64,000 nucleotides of DNA, taken from positions 17,944,469-18,008,468 of the forward strand of contig NC_057790.1 of NCBI RefSeq assembly GCF_014905175.1, given 5' to 3'. Origin of the DNA: Aphidius gifuensis. Its lineage: Eukaryota; Arthropoda; Insecta; Hymenoptera; Braconidae. The notes under the pieces were generated by a model. The model searched no databases. It was not told where the DNA came from and was given only the letters and a program-made list of their open reading frames with translations. Below, in pieces: positions 11,601-20,925 of the stretch; the first letter of the stretch is position 1; every line of letters starts with the position of its first letter. The translations under genes and the position numbers were made by a program.

Positions 11601-13981
11601 TGTTTTATCATCACCACAAGTTTCAACAAGTAAATCTGATTGTATATAATGTACCATTTTTCTAATTAAACTCAAACTTGATTTTCTAACACTTGATAAC
11701 ATTGTTGATTGAAATGTTGAACAAAAAACTGGTAATAAACGTTTTAAATATACTGGTGCCATTTCTGGATCACCTTTTGGCTCAGTAAAATTATCAATGT
11801 CATTATTATTATCTGGTTTTTTATGTTCTTGATTTGTTGGTAACATCCATTCACCAGGTGATTGTAAAATTGCAGCAACTTCACGATGTCCTTCATCAAC
11901 TCTTTCACGTGCTTTATCTAATGATGTTTTACCATCTTCATCACGTAAATCTGGATTAGCACCATGACGTAATAATACTTTAGCAATTGCTGGTCTACCA
12001 AAACATGCTGCATAATGTAAACTTGATGAACGTTGTCCTTTATTAACATCAGCTCCACGATCACATAAAAATTCAACCATTTCTTGTGTACCAAATGCTG
12101 ATGCCCAATTTAATAATGTTTGTCCAACATCATCCATAAAATTTACTTCAATACCACCATTATCAATTGCTTCAATAAGTGCATCAGTATCTTTTGATCT
12201 AATACAATCAATTAATTGTCTATGTGATTTTTCACCAGCACTATCAAGTCTTCTTAATCTTGGTAATAATTGTCCAGATGAACCACCAGCACCACCAACA
12301 GCAACAGCACTACCACTAGCACCACTACTACTAGCACTACCTCCACGACCAAGTGCTGAACGTCCTTCAAATAATAAAACAAGTAATAAATCAACAAGTC
12401 TCATTGAATCAAGAGCACAACGTTCATCTCCTTTAACTGCTTTTTCAATTGCATCTGGTAATTGTGAACGTAATAAATCATATGTTATTGTTGGTGAACC
12501 ACGACACAATGTTGATAATAAACTTATTATTGTTGATACTGATGCACATGATTTTGCTTCTGGTGTTGGCATTGTTGATGATGTACTTGATGGTGGTGGA
12601 GTTTTTGGATTACTTGATGTTGCTGTTGCTGATGCACCTGGACCAGCTGCATTAGATAACCTAATAATAATAATAATAAAAATAATCATTATTATATTAT
12701 TTTTATAATTAATTTTTTTCTTTCATTTTGATGAAATGATTCATCAATCGATCGTTAAATTGTGACTAATAAGTATGTCATTAACAATGTTTATTATTAC
12801 TATTATTATTTTCAATGTAAAACTATGAATAATATTTTCTTATCTTATCAAAGAATTTTAAAAATAAACAAGTTATTTTAAAAAATTGATTTCAATTTAT
12901 GATGAAATTTAAAAACTAAATTTAAATGATAAATGATTAACTTACCTATAGAGTAATTCTACAACAAGTCCATTACAAGCAAGTGGTGCTGGATCAGTTC
13001 CACGTCTTGAAAATCTATCAGCTAATGATGCAAAACATCTTAATGCACCATCAGCAACATGAGCATCTTCATGTCTTAATAATATTGACAATGCTTCAAC
13101 ACAATCAGGTAATGCTTTATCTTGTGGTTCAACTTTACCACATAAACGTGATACAACAGCCATTGCTGAATGTAATGTATCACGATGTACACGTGCACCA
13201 TGTTCTCTTATAAAACATAAAGAACATGGTAAACCACCAGCTTCAAATACAGCACCAGCTTCTCTTGCACAAACAAGTTCCAATACTTTGATACATTGTT
13301 CAGCTAAATCACGACTTGTACGTGAACCTAAACCAGCACCAGATAATCTACCGCATATTGCTTTAACAGCACCTTCCATTGCAATAACACGACGTGTACA
13401 TTCTGCTGATACATCAAGATAATATGTTATTGCACGTGCAGTTACTTCAAGAACAGAATCTGGTGCTTGTTCATCTAAAAATATTCTGCATAATGCTGGT
13501 AAAAATGTTCTTGGTGGACATCTAGAAAAAATATTTAATATACATTTATTTTGTCAAGATTAATTGCTTGAAATGGTCAATGAGGGTAAAAGATGAAGCC
13601 ATATTATTTTAAAGAATATACATAATTAATTACTTTTAAAATTAATAAATTATAATAAATTAATTTTCTTTTAATATTTTTAAAAGCATTAAAATAATTT
13701 TTTAAAATAAAAAATAAATACCAAGATCAGGTTATAGGTATAACTTTCACTCAAATTAAAAATAAACAAGTGTTAATTTAAAAATTACACAGTAACTTTC
13801 ATTGAGATAAAAAAAGAGTAAAAAAAAAAAAATATACATACATTTCAAAGCAACGATCGACATTGTCGGACATAAGTAGTAACATGCACAATTGTTCCAA
13901 AGCGATGAGCTGCATGTCTCGCTCATCACCCTGGCCCATACTGAGCCATTCCAATAACGTTTCTGGATCAACTTCAGCCAT
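2680..13981 (-). CDS. Hectd1: HECTD1 E3 ubiquitin-protein ligase, complete
   Basis: Minus-strand gene. Coding exons in order: 13981-13842, 13521-12946, 12660-11547, 10180-9784, optional 9566-9531, 9424-9158, 9079-6984, 6492-6282, 6112-5921, 5785-5526, 5346-3038, 2962-2680. All joins keep phase and total 2626 aa (2614 without the microexon), matching the family's about 2610. The start MAEVDPETLLEWL and the flanking MGQGDERDMQLIALEQ are the conserved N-terminus. Domains: armadillo-like N-terminus; ankyrin repeats about 386-506; SUN/discoidin-like domain about 1103-1275; MIB/HERC2 domain about 1302-1373 (GLDWKWKDQDG); acidic stretch about 1795-1840; HECT domain about 2154-2626. The catalytic Cys is about residue 2595 in NTCVHYLKLPEY (codon 2778-2776). 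The family transfers ubiquitin from E2 to substrates and acts in developmental signalling and cell adhesion. Residue numbers are hand-counted. Confidence 0.95.
2963..3037 (-). other. 75-nt in-frame, stop-free intron inside the HECT domain
   Basis: The exon ends KLGYTRE + AG at 3038, followed by GTACGT. The next exon starts at 2962 after a T-rich ...TTTTTTAG. Splicing gives GYTRESPGFQRFV, the conserved HECT sequence. The intron length is a multiple of three and has no stop in frame, so automatic gene callers may retain it as coding, inserting about 25 very hydrophobic residues. Confidence 0.9.
7395..7490 (-). repeat. Gly-rich low-complexity tract in HECTD1
   Basis: Runs of ACC/CCA triplets on the plus strand are read on the minus strand as a Gly/Ile/Val/Ser tract (GGGSGGGVGIGIGIGG and following). 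It lies in the linker after the MIB/HERC2 domain, a region that is poorly conserved in the family. Confidence 0.75.
9531..9566 (-). CDS. Hectd1: Predicted 36-nt cassette microexon of HECTD1
   Basis: The piece is flanked on the minus strand by an acceptor (...CTAACTGACAACAG) and a donor (GTAAAT). It is exactly 36 nt. With the single G left by exon 10180-9784 it reads GKGRNTESLTTE and returns phase for exon 9424-9158. Skipping it also keeps frame (SPEGGTDTN-ENRGEF), so both isoforms are possible. It lies just after the conserved [20 protein letters not shown] segment, in a low-complexity linker. Confidence 0.65.
10471..10518 (-). other. 15-codon small ORF in HECTD1 intron
   Basis: ATG to TAG reading MAELPNDANVLCLLR, with G/C-ending codons in an otherwise AT-rich intron. 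There is no clear splice donor after it. It may be a short terminal exon, a conserved element or chance. Confidence 0.2.
10644..10690 (-). other. Exon-like island in HECTD1 intron
   Basis: After a TTGATAG acceptor-like site the phase-2 reading gives GGGSQARLDYSQNY and a TAA. Phase 0 is also open. Base composition is clearly more GC-rich than the surrounding intron. It may be an alternative terminal exon or a conserved non-coding element. No donor is evident. Confidence 0.2.
11125..11247 (-). CDS. Hectd1: Candidate 123-nt alternative exon in HECTD1 intron
   Basis: Between exons 12660-11547 (ends phase 0) and 10180-9784 (starts phase 0) lies an open 41-codon piece with a CAG acceptor and a GTAACA donor. 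It begins EIEIKSTPPPPPPLKS and ends SSSSQNYIIDKT. It keeps phase whether included or skipped. Its codons are much more G/C-ending than those of the neighbouring constitutive exons. The vertebrate protein as I know it goes straight from the upstream to the downstream exon, so this would be an insect-type cassette exon. It could instead be a conserved non-coding element. Confidence 0.55.
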
Positions 13982-14069
13982 CTATAAATGACAAACAAAT
14001 TATATTATTATCTTATTACTTACTTATTTATGAAATTTCTTATTTGTAAATTCATAAAAAACAACTTAC

Positions 14070-14116
14070 TTTGTTATCAGCGAAGCACTTTTTTGAGAAA
14101 ATCTCAAAGTAACAAT
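14070..14116 (-). other. Hectd1: 5'UTR exon of HECTD1
   Basis: 47 nt bounded by a TTTTGTTGCAG acceptor and a GTAAGT donor. It joins directly to the acceptor that sits immediately before the HECTD1 ATG (TTTATAG|ATGGCT). The frame upstream of the ATG is open through this exon but has no Met and meets a stop in the next exon upstream, so translation most likely starts at 13981. Confidence 0.65.
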
Positions 14117-14283
14117 CTGCAACAAAAGTAAAAATATAAAACAAAATTATTATCATACTTTCAGTTCATATATATATATATATAGGTATATCCACCACAT
14201 ACAATCAACTTTCTAGAAATAAAAAAAAAAAATATTATAAAACAAAAACAAACATTAATTATCTACACAAAAATTTTCCCGAA

Positions 14284-14316
14284 TATTCTGCAAGCGGACT
14301 TGCAGCAAACAGAATA
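14284..14316. repeat. Nested inverted repeats (hairpin)
   Basis: CTGCAAG (14288-14294) pairs with CTTGCAG (14299-14305) around a 4-base loop. TATTCTG (14284-14290) can alternatively pair with CAGAATA (14310-14316). It sits just 3' of the unassigned exon-like reading on the minus strand. Confidence 0.5.
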
Positions 14317-14348
14317 TCATCAATAAATAATTCATTATGAAAAGTAAA

Positions 14349-14402
14349 TTAGTCACGATCAAGGTCTTCAACACAATTTTCTGGGCCACAAATATCACAA
14401 TA
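14349..14402 (-). other. Exon-like reading with Cys pairs, unassigned
   Basis: After a ...CTTGATTGCGACAG acceptor-like site, phase 0 reads YCDICGPENCVEDLDRD then TAA. It lies in the HECTD1 5'UTR intron. The upstream piece 15002-14955 also ends in phase 0 with a good donor. I do not recognise the peptide. It could be a terminal exon of an alternative transcript or chance. Confidence 0.25.
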
Positions 14403-14954
14403 CTGTCGCAATCAAGATGTAAATATACATATGCAATATCACTCATCTAATAATCATAACAATAGTCAAAAATAATAAATAAATAACAAAAATTTAAATG
14501 ATAATTTGTTGATGATGATAAAAAAAAATATAAATAATCAACATTTTCCACTTGAAAAATTTTAAACCAATCGAGGCATGGACATTGAACAAAGAGAGTC
14601 TAATAAAAAAGACAGACACAGGTGAAAAAAAAAATAAAAAAAAATAAATAACACAAGAGTAAGAAAGACAAATAAAGAGACAGCAATATAATCACCGTGT
14701 CCCAACGTTGAAATCAAATTTATCCATTAACAATTCACATCACCTCACAAATAACCAAAAAAAAAAAAAAAAAGCTGTAATAAAACTGAAAAAAAAAAAA
14801 AATAAATACCAAAAAAATTAGTCAATAATCTTTTAACATTCATTTGTCACTGTATATATATTTTTCATAATATTTGAAAAAAAAACATCATCTCCGAATA
14901 ATAAAAATAAAATTATAAATAAATAAAAAAAAAAAAATTAATAATAATACGTAC

Positions 14955-15002
14955 CGTTGAGTACAGTGTTCCATTATTCGCGGGGTCAAGTCGCCATCCT
15001 TT
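14955..15002 (-). other. Hectd1: Likely first or second 5'UTR exon of HECTD1
   Basis: The donor is CAACG|GTACGT. The upstream edge is either an acceptor (GCTACGAACAG, start 15002) or a transcription start slightly further up. The piece holds two upstream ORFs: ATGGCGACTTGA at 14997-14986, and one from 14974 that would end after splicing into 14116-14070. In another frame the whole 48 nt reads KGWRLDPANNGTLYST in phase 0. Its UTR role is inferred from position and the donor. Confidence 0.45.
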
Positions 15003-15250
15003 CTGTTCGTAGCAAAATTACCAATGTTGAAAGTTGAATAAAAAAAAAAAAAACAACAAAACACAAAATTGATGAAGCAATTTAATGATTAATTGAATCA
15101 CCAAACACAGTTATATTATTGTTTATATTAAATATAAAATTATTGATTGTAAAAATGATATTTTAATATATTGTTATTGATATCGATCACTGAATTATGA
15201 ATTATTATAAATTTTCAAGTAGACCGATATAATAATTCTGCCATTTAACG

Positions 15251-15258
15251 TGACGTGA
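15251..15258 (+). promoter_or_regulatory. UPRE core TGACGTGA
   Basis: Matches the TGACGTG(G/A) core bound by XBP1/ATF6 in the unfolded protein response, about 500 bp upstream of the DNAJC3 ATG. An eight-base match can occur by chance. Its weight comes from the nearby ERSE and the gene it faces. Confidence 0.45.
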
Positions 15259-15502
15259 AAACTCAGTCTCTCTCTCCTGTTCTCTCTGTCTCTCTCCCCT
15301 CTCTCTCAATGATGATGAGTCAAAACATGAACATTGAGGGAGCCACTGTATGGATGATGATTGTTTTCCTACCCCCCGTCCCGTTTTTTTTTGTTGTATA
15401 TAAAAAAAAATAAAAATAAATAAATAAATAAAGTTGTGGTTGATAGCCGCTAGATGGTTTTAATTCAACCAGCTGTCGAGGAATATGAGAGAGTGTGTTG
15501 GA

Positions 15503-15521
15503 CCAATCACATAAGACCACG
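15503..15521 (+). promoter_or_regulatory. ER stress response element (ERSE-I)
   Basis: CCAATCACATAAGACCACG is an exact CCAAT-N9-CCACG, the element bound by NF-Y plus ATF6/XBP1. It lies about 235 bp upstream of the DNAJC3 ATG and in the same orientation. DNAJC3/P58IPK is a known ER-stress-induced gene in mammals, so the site fits its gene. Confidence 0.7.
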
Positions 15522-15755
15522 ATCGCAATGGTGGTGTTATCTATAATTGTGTGGATTTTATTTATATGTATAAGAAACACACACAGAAACAGTTTATTGT
15601 TAAACCCATAAAAAGTCATTCGATTTTTTTTATATATATTATTGAAATTATTATTAAAATTTGAAATAGAACATTTGTTTTGAATAGCTCAATTTTGATG
15701 TTTTAGTTTTTTTTTAAATTTATTTTACATTATAATTAATCATAATTAATTAATA

Positions 15756-17554
15756 ATGTTTCATTGCGGATTGTTATTGGTGTTGCTGAATTTATCACCG
15801 GACGGTGAGTTTTTATTTTTGTTCTAACCTGTGCAATTTTTTTTTAAATTTAATTTAATTTTGTTTTTTATTTTAAATATTTAATAATTAAATTAATTAT
15901 TTTTTTAAGCAGCTATTGTTGATAATATTTTGTTTGTAAATTTTAGTTGGTGGTAGTGTGTCACAAAAAGAAGTTGATAAACATCTGGATTTAGGAAGGG
16001 ACTTTTTGGCAAAAGGACAATTTCGTGATGCATTGACACATTATCATGCTGCTATTGGTAATTTTAAAATTATTTTTATTTATTATGTTTGTTGTGGTTT
16101 TTTTATGATTGACCTTGAGTAAAATGTGTTGACGTGGTTCATAATTGTGTCATGATAATAATAAATTAATTTTTGATAATTTAGATGGTGATCCAAATAA
16201 TTATTTAACATATTATAAACGTGGAACAGTATTTTTGGCACTTGGTAAAGCAAAACAAGCATCACAAGATTGGCAAAAAGTATTACAATTAAAATCAGAT
16301 TTTACACCAGCAAGACTTCAACGTGCACATGTTTTATTAAAACAAGCAGAATTTAATGAAGCTGAAAATGAATATATAAATGTATTAAATTTTGAAATTA
16401 ATAATCAAGAAGCAAATGATGGTCTTGCTAAAACTCGTCAAGCAAAATATGATTATGATGATTTTGAATTAATGGTACAAAATCAAGATTATCATGGTGC
16501 TATTGATTTATTAACAAAAATTATTGAAGTATGTCCTTGGTCAGTTAAATTACGTGAACTAAGAGCTGATTTTTATATTGATTATCATGATGATATTACA
16601 AGTGCCATATCAGATATACGTTTTACAACAAAATTAGTATCTGATAATACAAATGGATATTATAAACTTTCATCAATGCTTTATCGTCTTGGAAATGTTG
16701 AGGATGCACTAAAGTAATTATTATTATTTTTTATTATTATTAAAATTAAAAATACTATGAATAAATAAAATAATATTGTGGTTTGTTTTTTTTACAGAGA
16801 AATTCGTGAATGTTTAAAACTTGATCAAGATCACAAACCCTGTTCAGAACTTTATAAGAAAATTAAAAAAATATATAAAAATATAAATGATGCATCAAAA
16901 GCTGAAGAATTACGTGATTATAATAAATGTATTAATTCAGCAAAATCATTATTAAATTTAGAAAAAGATATGGAAAATGTTAGATATCATGGTTATCATA
17001 GTATTTGTAAATGTGCTAAAGATACTGATACAACATTATCAATTAAAAATTGTCTTGAAGCTGTTAAAATAAAAAAAGATGAAGATATACTTATTGATAC
17101 TGCTGAAGCATATTTATCAGCTGAACTTTATGATGATGCTATTAGAACATTAAATGATGCATTAAAAATTGATTCTGGTAATGTTAAAATTAAAGAAATG
17201 TTACAAAAAGCACAACAACGACAAAAAATGTCAGAAAGTAGAGATTATTATAAAATACTTGGTGTTTCAAGAAGTGCAACAAAACGTGAAATAATAAAAG
17301 CATATAGAAAAGCTGCACAAAAATGGCATCCAGATAATTTTCAAGAAGGTAATGAAAAAAAACAAGCTGAAAAAAAATTTATTGATATTGCTGCTGCCAA
17401 AGAAGTACTGACTGATCAAGAAAAAAGAGCTAAATTTGATCGTGGTGAAGATCCACTTGATCCTGAATCTGGTAAACATTCAGGTTTCAATCCCTTCCAA
17501 GAGTTCCATCAATTTCAAGGCTCACCCTTCCAATTCAAATTTCACTTCAACTAG
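15756..17554 (+). CDS. DnaJC3: DNAJC3 / P58IPK ER co-chaperone, complete
   Basis: Four exons: 15756-15804, 15947-16057, 16185-16713, 16798-17554, all GT-AG and phase-consistent, giving 481 aa (mammalian about 504). The start MFHCGLLLVLLNLSPD is a short hydrophobic signal peptide, expected for ER-lumen delivery. Residues about 24-365 are tandem TPR repeats, such as GRDFLAKGQFRDALTHYHAA and KRGTVFLALGKAKQASQDWQ. A J domain follows at about 379-445 (DYYKILGVSRSATKREIIKA) with an intact HPD at 407-409. The C-terminus ends FQFKFHFN. The TPRs hold unfolded clients and the J domain stimulates BiP ATPase; the family also restrains PERK/PKR-type eIF2alpha kinases. Regulation by ER stress is supported by the upstream ERSE and UPRE. 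Exon codons are strongly A/T-ending like the neighbouring genes. Confidence 0.95.
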
Positions 17555-17880
17555 GAACCAATAAATAAATATATAAATAAATACATATATATATATTATT
17601 ATTATTTTTTTTCAATTTTTAGGAATTATGAATGCAATTTGTTTACAACAAATTTGCTTAACCAGATTTTTTACAATTTGAAAAAAGAAAAAACATAAAA
17701 AATAAATTTAAGAAATAAAAAAAAAAAAAGAAAAGAATAGCTAGTTAGTATATTGGCTTTTGTATATATTTTTAGAATGAAAAGAATTATTATCTCTTTT
17801 TTTTTTTTTTTTTTTCATCTTACTTGATTCAATTTTATGTCATTTAATGACTGTTATTATTTTTGCTCACAATTTATGCG

Positions 17881-17886
17881 AATAAA
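17881..17886 (+). terminator. Candidate poly(A) signal of DNAJC3
   Basis: AATAAA about 330 bp after the stop, followed by a long U-rich stretch that would serve as downstream element. Another AATAAA at 17560 overlaps almost directly with the stop and is less likely. Confidence 0.35.
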
Positions 17887-18600
17887 CTAATTGTTAATAT
17901 ATATATATATTTTTTTTTTTTGTGCAATTTAATTCTAAAAACAAAATTGTACTTTCATATCACATATCATTCAGATTTTTGTTGATACTTTAATTGAATT
18001 ATTTTTTATTAAAAAATATAATTTTTTTTATCATTTGATCCTACATGAATTCAACGTCAAATGTACAGACTAACAATTACTTATCATCAATCTTAAAAAG
18101 GATAAAAATATTATAAATCTCAAAACAATAAATATGTATATTTTGTTTATTAATTTGTTTTATTTTTTTTCATATTGAACTTCCGTGAAAGTTAGTTTTT
18201 ATAAATAAAAATAAATAATGTACGAATTAGAAAAGTTGCTTTTTTGGAGAGAATTTGTATCGTGTGCTGTGGGCGATTGTTGTTTTTTGTTCAAGTAATA
18301 TTAATTGTAAATATAATGATAAAATTAATAAATGCCAGAAACGAATGAAAATAAAAACAAGTATGATTGATTATAATAAATAATTTATCAATGTTTATAA
18401 ATATTATTGTGAAATCAGCACAATAATTTTCCAATGGTCATAATAATTTTAATAAATAATCATAAATTAAATTATTATTAAATTCTTTTTAAAAATAAAA
18501 TTAAAATATAAACAATAATATCATTGTTACTAATTAATTATAATTATTTTTATTCATCTTTGTTTATAATAATTATTGTTGACATATCGAAATTTGAAAT
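17887..18600. other. AT-rich spacer, nothing recognised
   Basis: Simple AT-rich sequence downstream of DNAJC3. No coding frame, RNA gene or repeat unit is recognised. Confidence 0.5.
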
Positions 18601-18688
18601 TTTATTCGATCATGCGCAATAGAATTGTTAGCGGCCATTTTGTTACAGTGCTGTTGCTCGGCTGTGCTCGACAATGCTCGGCTAATTT

Positions 18689-18745
18689 ACAACTCTGCCC
18701 CCCGCAATCTAGAACAATCTAGAATCCACAACTCTGCGGGGGGCA
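18689..18745. repeat. GC-rich inverted repeat with direct-repeat arms
   Basis: TGCCCCCCGCA (18696-18706) and TGCGGGGGGCA (18735-18745) are perfect 11-bp reverse complements separated by 28 bases. Each arm is preceded by the same ACAACTC. The loop holds a short duplication around AATCTAGAA. It is a striking GC block in AT-rich DNA and can form a stable hairpin. Confidence 0.8.
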
Positions 18746-19654
18746 CGATCAGTTGTGCACTTGACTTTGTAAAGAGAGGACGTTATTTTTTTGTGAGCTC
18801 CTGTTTTTTCTGGAATTTTCGATGGCTTGGGGTCCCGGTTGGGTTTGAGCTTCGACGACAATTAACACTTTTTTTTTGTAATCCCGCTGCATTTATGGTA
18901 TTGTGTCATTTCATTATTCATTTTTATTATTTAATTCATATCAAAAAATAAATTTTCAATATTCATTTTCATCAATTATTTTATGTATCATAATTATCAT
19001 TTATGGCGTCGCTTTTTGTGTCGGCAAAATGGCCGACGTATTCAGTTGAAAATTTATTTTTTGTTTCTCATTTAATGCGACATATATTTTTCATACATAA
19101 TATTATTTTTTTTATTATTATTTATTTCGTTGCGTTGTTTTTTTATTATTTTAATCGTCTGCTGATGTTGATTAAACAACTCGAAAAATTTTACGTTGCA
19201 ACGGCATCGGCAATGACGCCATTTTTCGTCATTGTCGGTGTCCCTCAATAATCGGCGTCCCTTTGCGTTTTACTGTTTAACCCGATTTTATTGTTTTTTT
19301 TCCAACAAATATTGAGTAATATTCGGCGAAATATATCTATGTCGATATCAATGCGTTAATTTTTTTTTCTATTTTATAAAACTATTCATCGTTTTTTTTT
19401 TTTTTTCATTTCGTCAGATGATGGCCATTATTGATTTTTTCTTGTTTCTTTTTTTTTTTTTTCCATTTCCGAGAAATTAATTTCTGGTAGGAGGCGATCG
19501 TTACTATTATTGCCCCTTCTTTCTTTTTTTTTCTCTCCTTTTTTTTTTTTTTCCCTTCCAGAGAAATTTTTCTGGTAGATGGCGACCATGTTTGATGTTG
19601 TCGTCCACCATCTTCGATAAAAAAGCGCGCCTTTTTCACAGCTTATTCAAATTC
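18746..19654. repeat. Degenerate repeat-like segment
   Basis: Contains short duplicated pieces. A GAGAAATT...TTCTGGTAG block occurs near 19470 and again near 19560, each after a poly-T run and each followed by a GGCGA-type sequence. There is also a small hairpin, CGGCAATGACG (19208-19218) with CGTCATTGTCG (19227-19237). The reading frames here have no coding character. It is possibly the remains of a non-autonomous element. Confidence 0.35.
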
Positions 19655-20745
19655 TGTTTTTGAACAAAATTGATAAATTTATAAAGATTGATTTTTTTAA
19701 AAATTCAATATTTATTAAAATGATTAACAATAATATATCTTTATTATTGATAATAATTATTTATTGATCTTTATTTTTTTTCTGTAATTAATTTATAATT
19801 TTTATTTTATTTCAAAAGTTGCTGTCATTTTTTTGGGGATTTGTTCAATTATGACGACACTACTAATGTTTATTGAGGCTTATTGAGAGTTTGAGACTAC
19901 GTGGGATTTTTCTCAAAGGTGCTCAAAGGTATTTGGTACTTTTTTGTTTTTAATATTTTTTTTTAAATTCAATATTGATTGATATTGTTAAAAATAATAT
20001 ATCTTTATTTTTGATAATACTAGTTATTATTTTTTTAAAAAAAATAATTTATTGACTTTTATTTTTTTACTGTAATTAATTTATAATTTTTATTTTTTTC
20101 TAAAGTTTGTTATCATTAATTTTGGGCATTATATGCTGATATTACTGATGAATTGGCTATTGAGAGTTTATATACTACGTTGGATTTTACTTTGGTGCTC
20201 ACTGGTGTTGGTTACATGAATTTGTTGAAACATCCCACTTTACCAGCAGAAAAAGTGATGAGTTCGCTTATTGAGACTATGTAGGATTTTACTCCAAGGT
20301 GTTCAAAGGTATTTAATACTTTTTTTTTTTTTGAACAATACTGATAAATTAAAAAAAAATTATTTTTTTAAATACAATATTAATTAATATTGTTGAAAAT
20401 AATATATTTTCATTTTCGATAATGTTAATTAATATTTTTTTTAAATAATTACTTGTTGATTTTAATTTTTTCTGTATTTAAAATTTATATTTTTTTTTCT
20501 TTTCAAAGTTTGCTGTGATCTATTCAATTATGATGATATTACTGATGAATTAAGCTTATTGAGAGTTTGATACTACGTGTGATTTTACTCAAAGCTGCTC
20601 ACTGGCGTTGCTGATACATCCCACCTTACCAGCAGGAAAAGTTATGAATTGGCTTTGAATACTACGTGGGATTTCCCTCAAAAGGTATTTGACTACGTAA
20701 ATTGTTAAAGAAAATCCCACCTTACCAGCAGGAAAAGTGCATATA
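19655..20745. repeat. Diverged local tandem repeat, three main copies
   Basis: A block with the anchor CTGTAATTAA-like sequence recurs at 19782, 20070 and 20472 (spacings 288 and 402). Within it, TTGAGA...ACTACGTGGGATTT-type strings occur five or six times, and a CATCCCACCTTACCAGCAGG-type string occurs near 20231, 20617 and 20714. GTGGGATTT (20666-20674) and AAATCCCAC (20712-20720) form a hairpin. The copies are diverged, so the array is old. Family unknown. Confidence 0.7.
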
Positions 20746-20846
20746 AAGAAACTTCGTTATTTTAAAGAATTTCATGATTAATATATTCTTTAAAATTTCG
20801 TGTTTCGTTTTCCTCTTATATATTTTTTATTTATAAGACTTGTCAA

Positions 20847-20925
20847 ATTCATTTTGATCGTTTTTTAAATATTTAAATAATTGCAAACCAGAGCGAATGG
20901 TAATAGTTGATTGATCAAAATGAAT
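20847..20925. repeat. 13-bp perfect inverted repeat
   Basis: ATTCATTTTGATC (20847-20859) is the exact reverse complement of GATCAAAATGAAT (20913-20925), with a 53-base loop. The size is that of a small hairpin precursor, but the loop shows little further pairing. Confidence 0.6.

Larger units (their letters stand above)
15003..15755. promoter_or_regulatory. Divergent promoter region HECTD1 / DNAJC3
   Basis: About 750 bp separates the 5' ends of the two oppositely transcribed genes. It contains a CT-rich stretch (15265-15308), a CCAAT box, an ERSE, a UPRE core and several ATATAAA-like strings. Transcription starts cannot be placed from sequence alone. Confidence 0.7.

Noticed and set aside
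19003..19251. 82-codon plus-strand frame (MASLFVSAKWPTYS...)
   Set aside because: Low-complexity Phe/Ile content, no family similarity, and it lies in a degenerate repeat segment.
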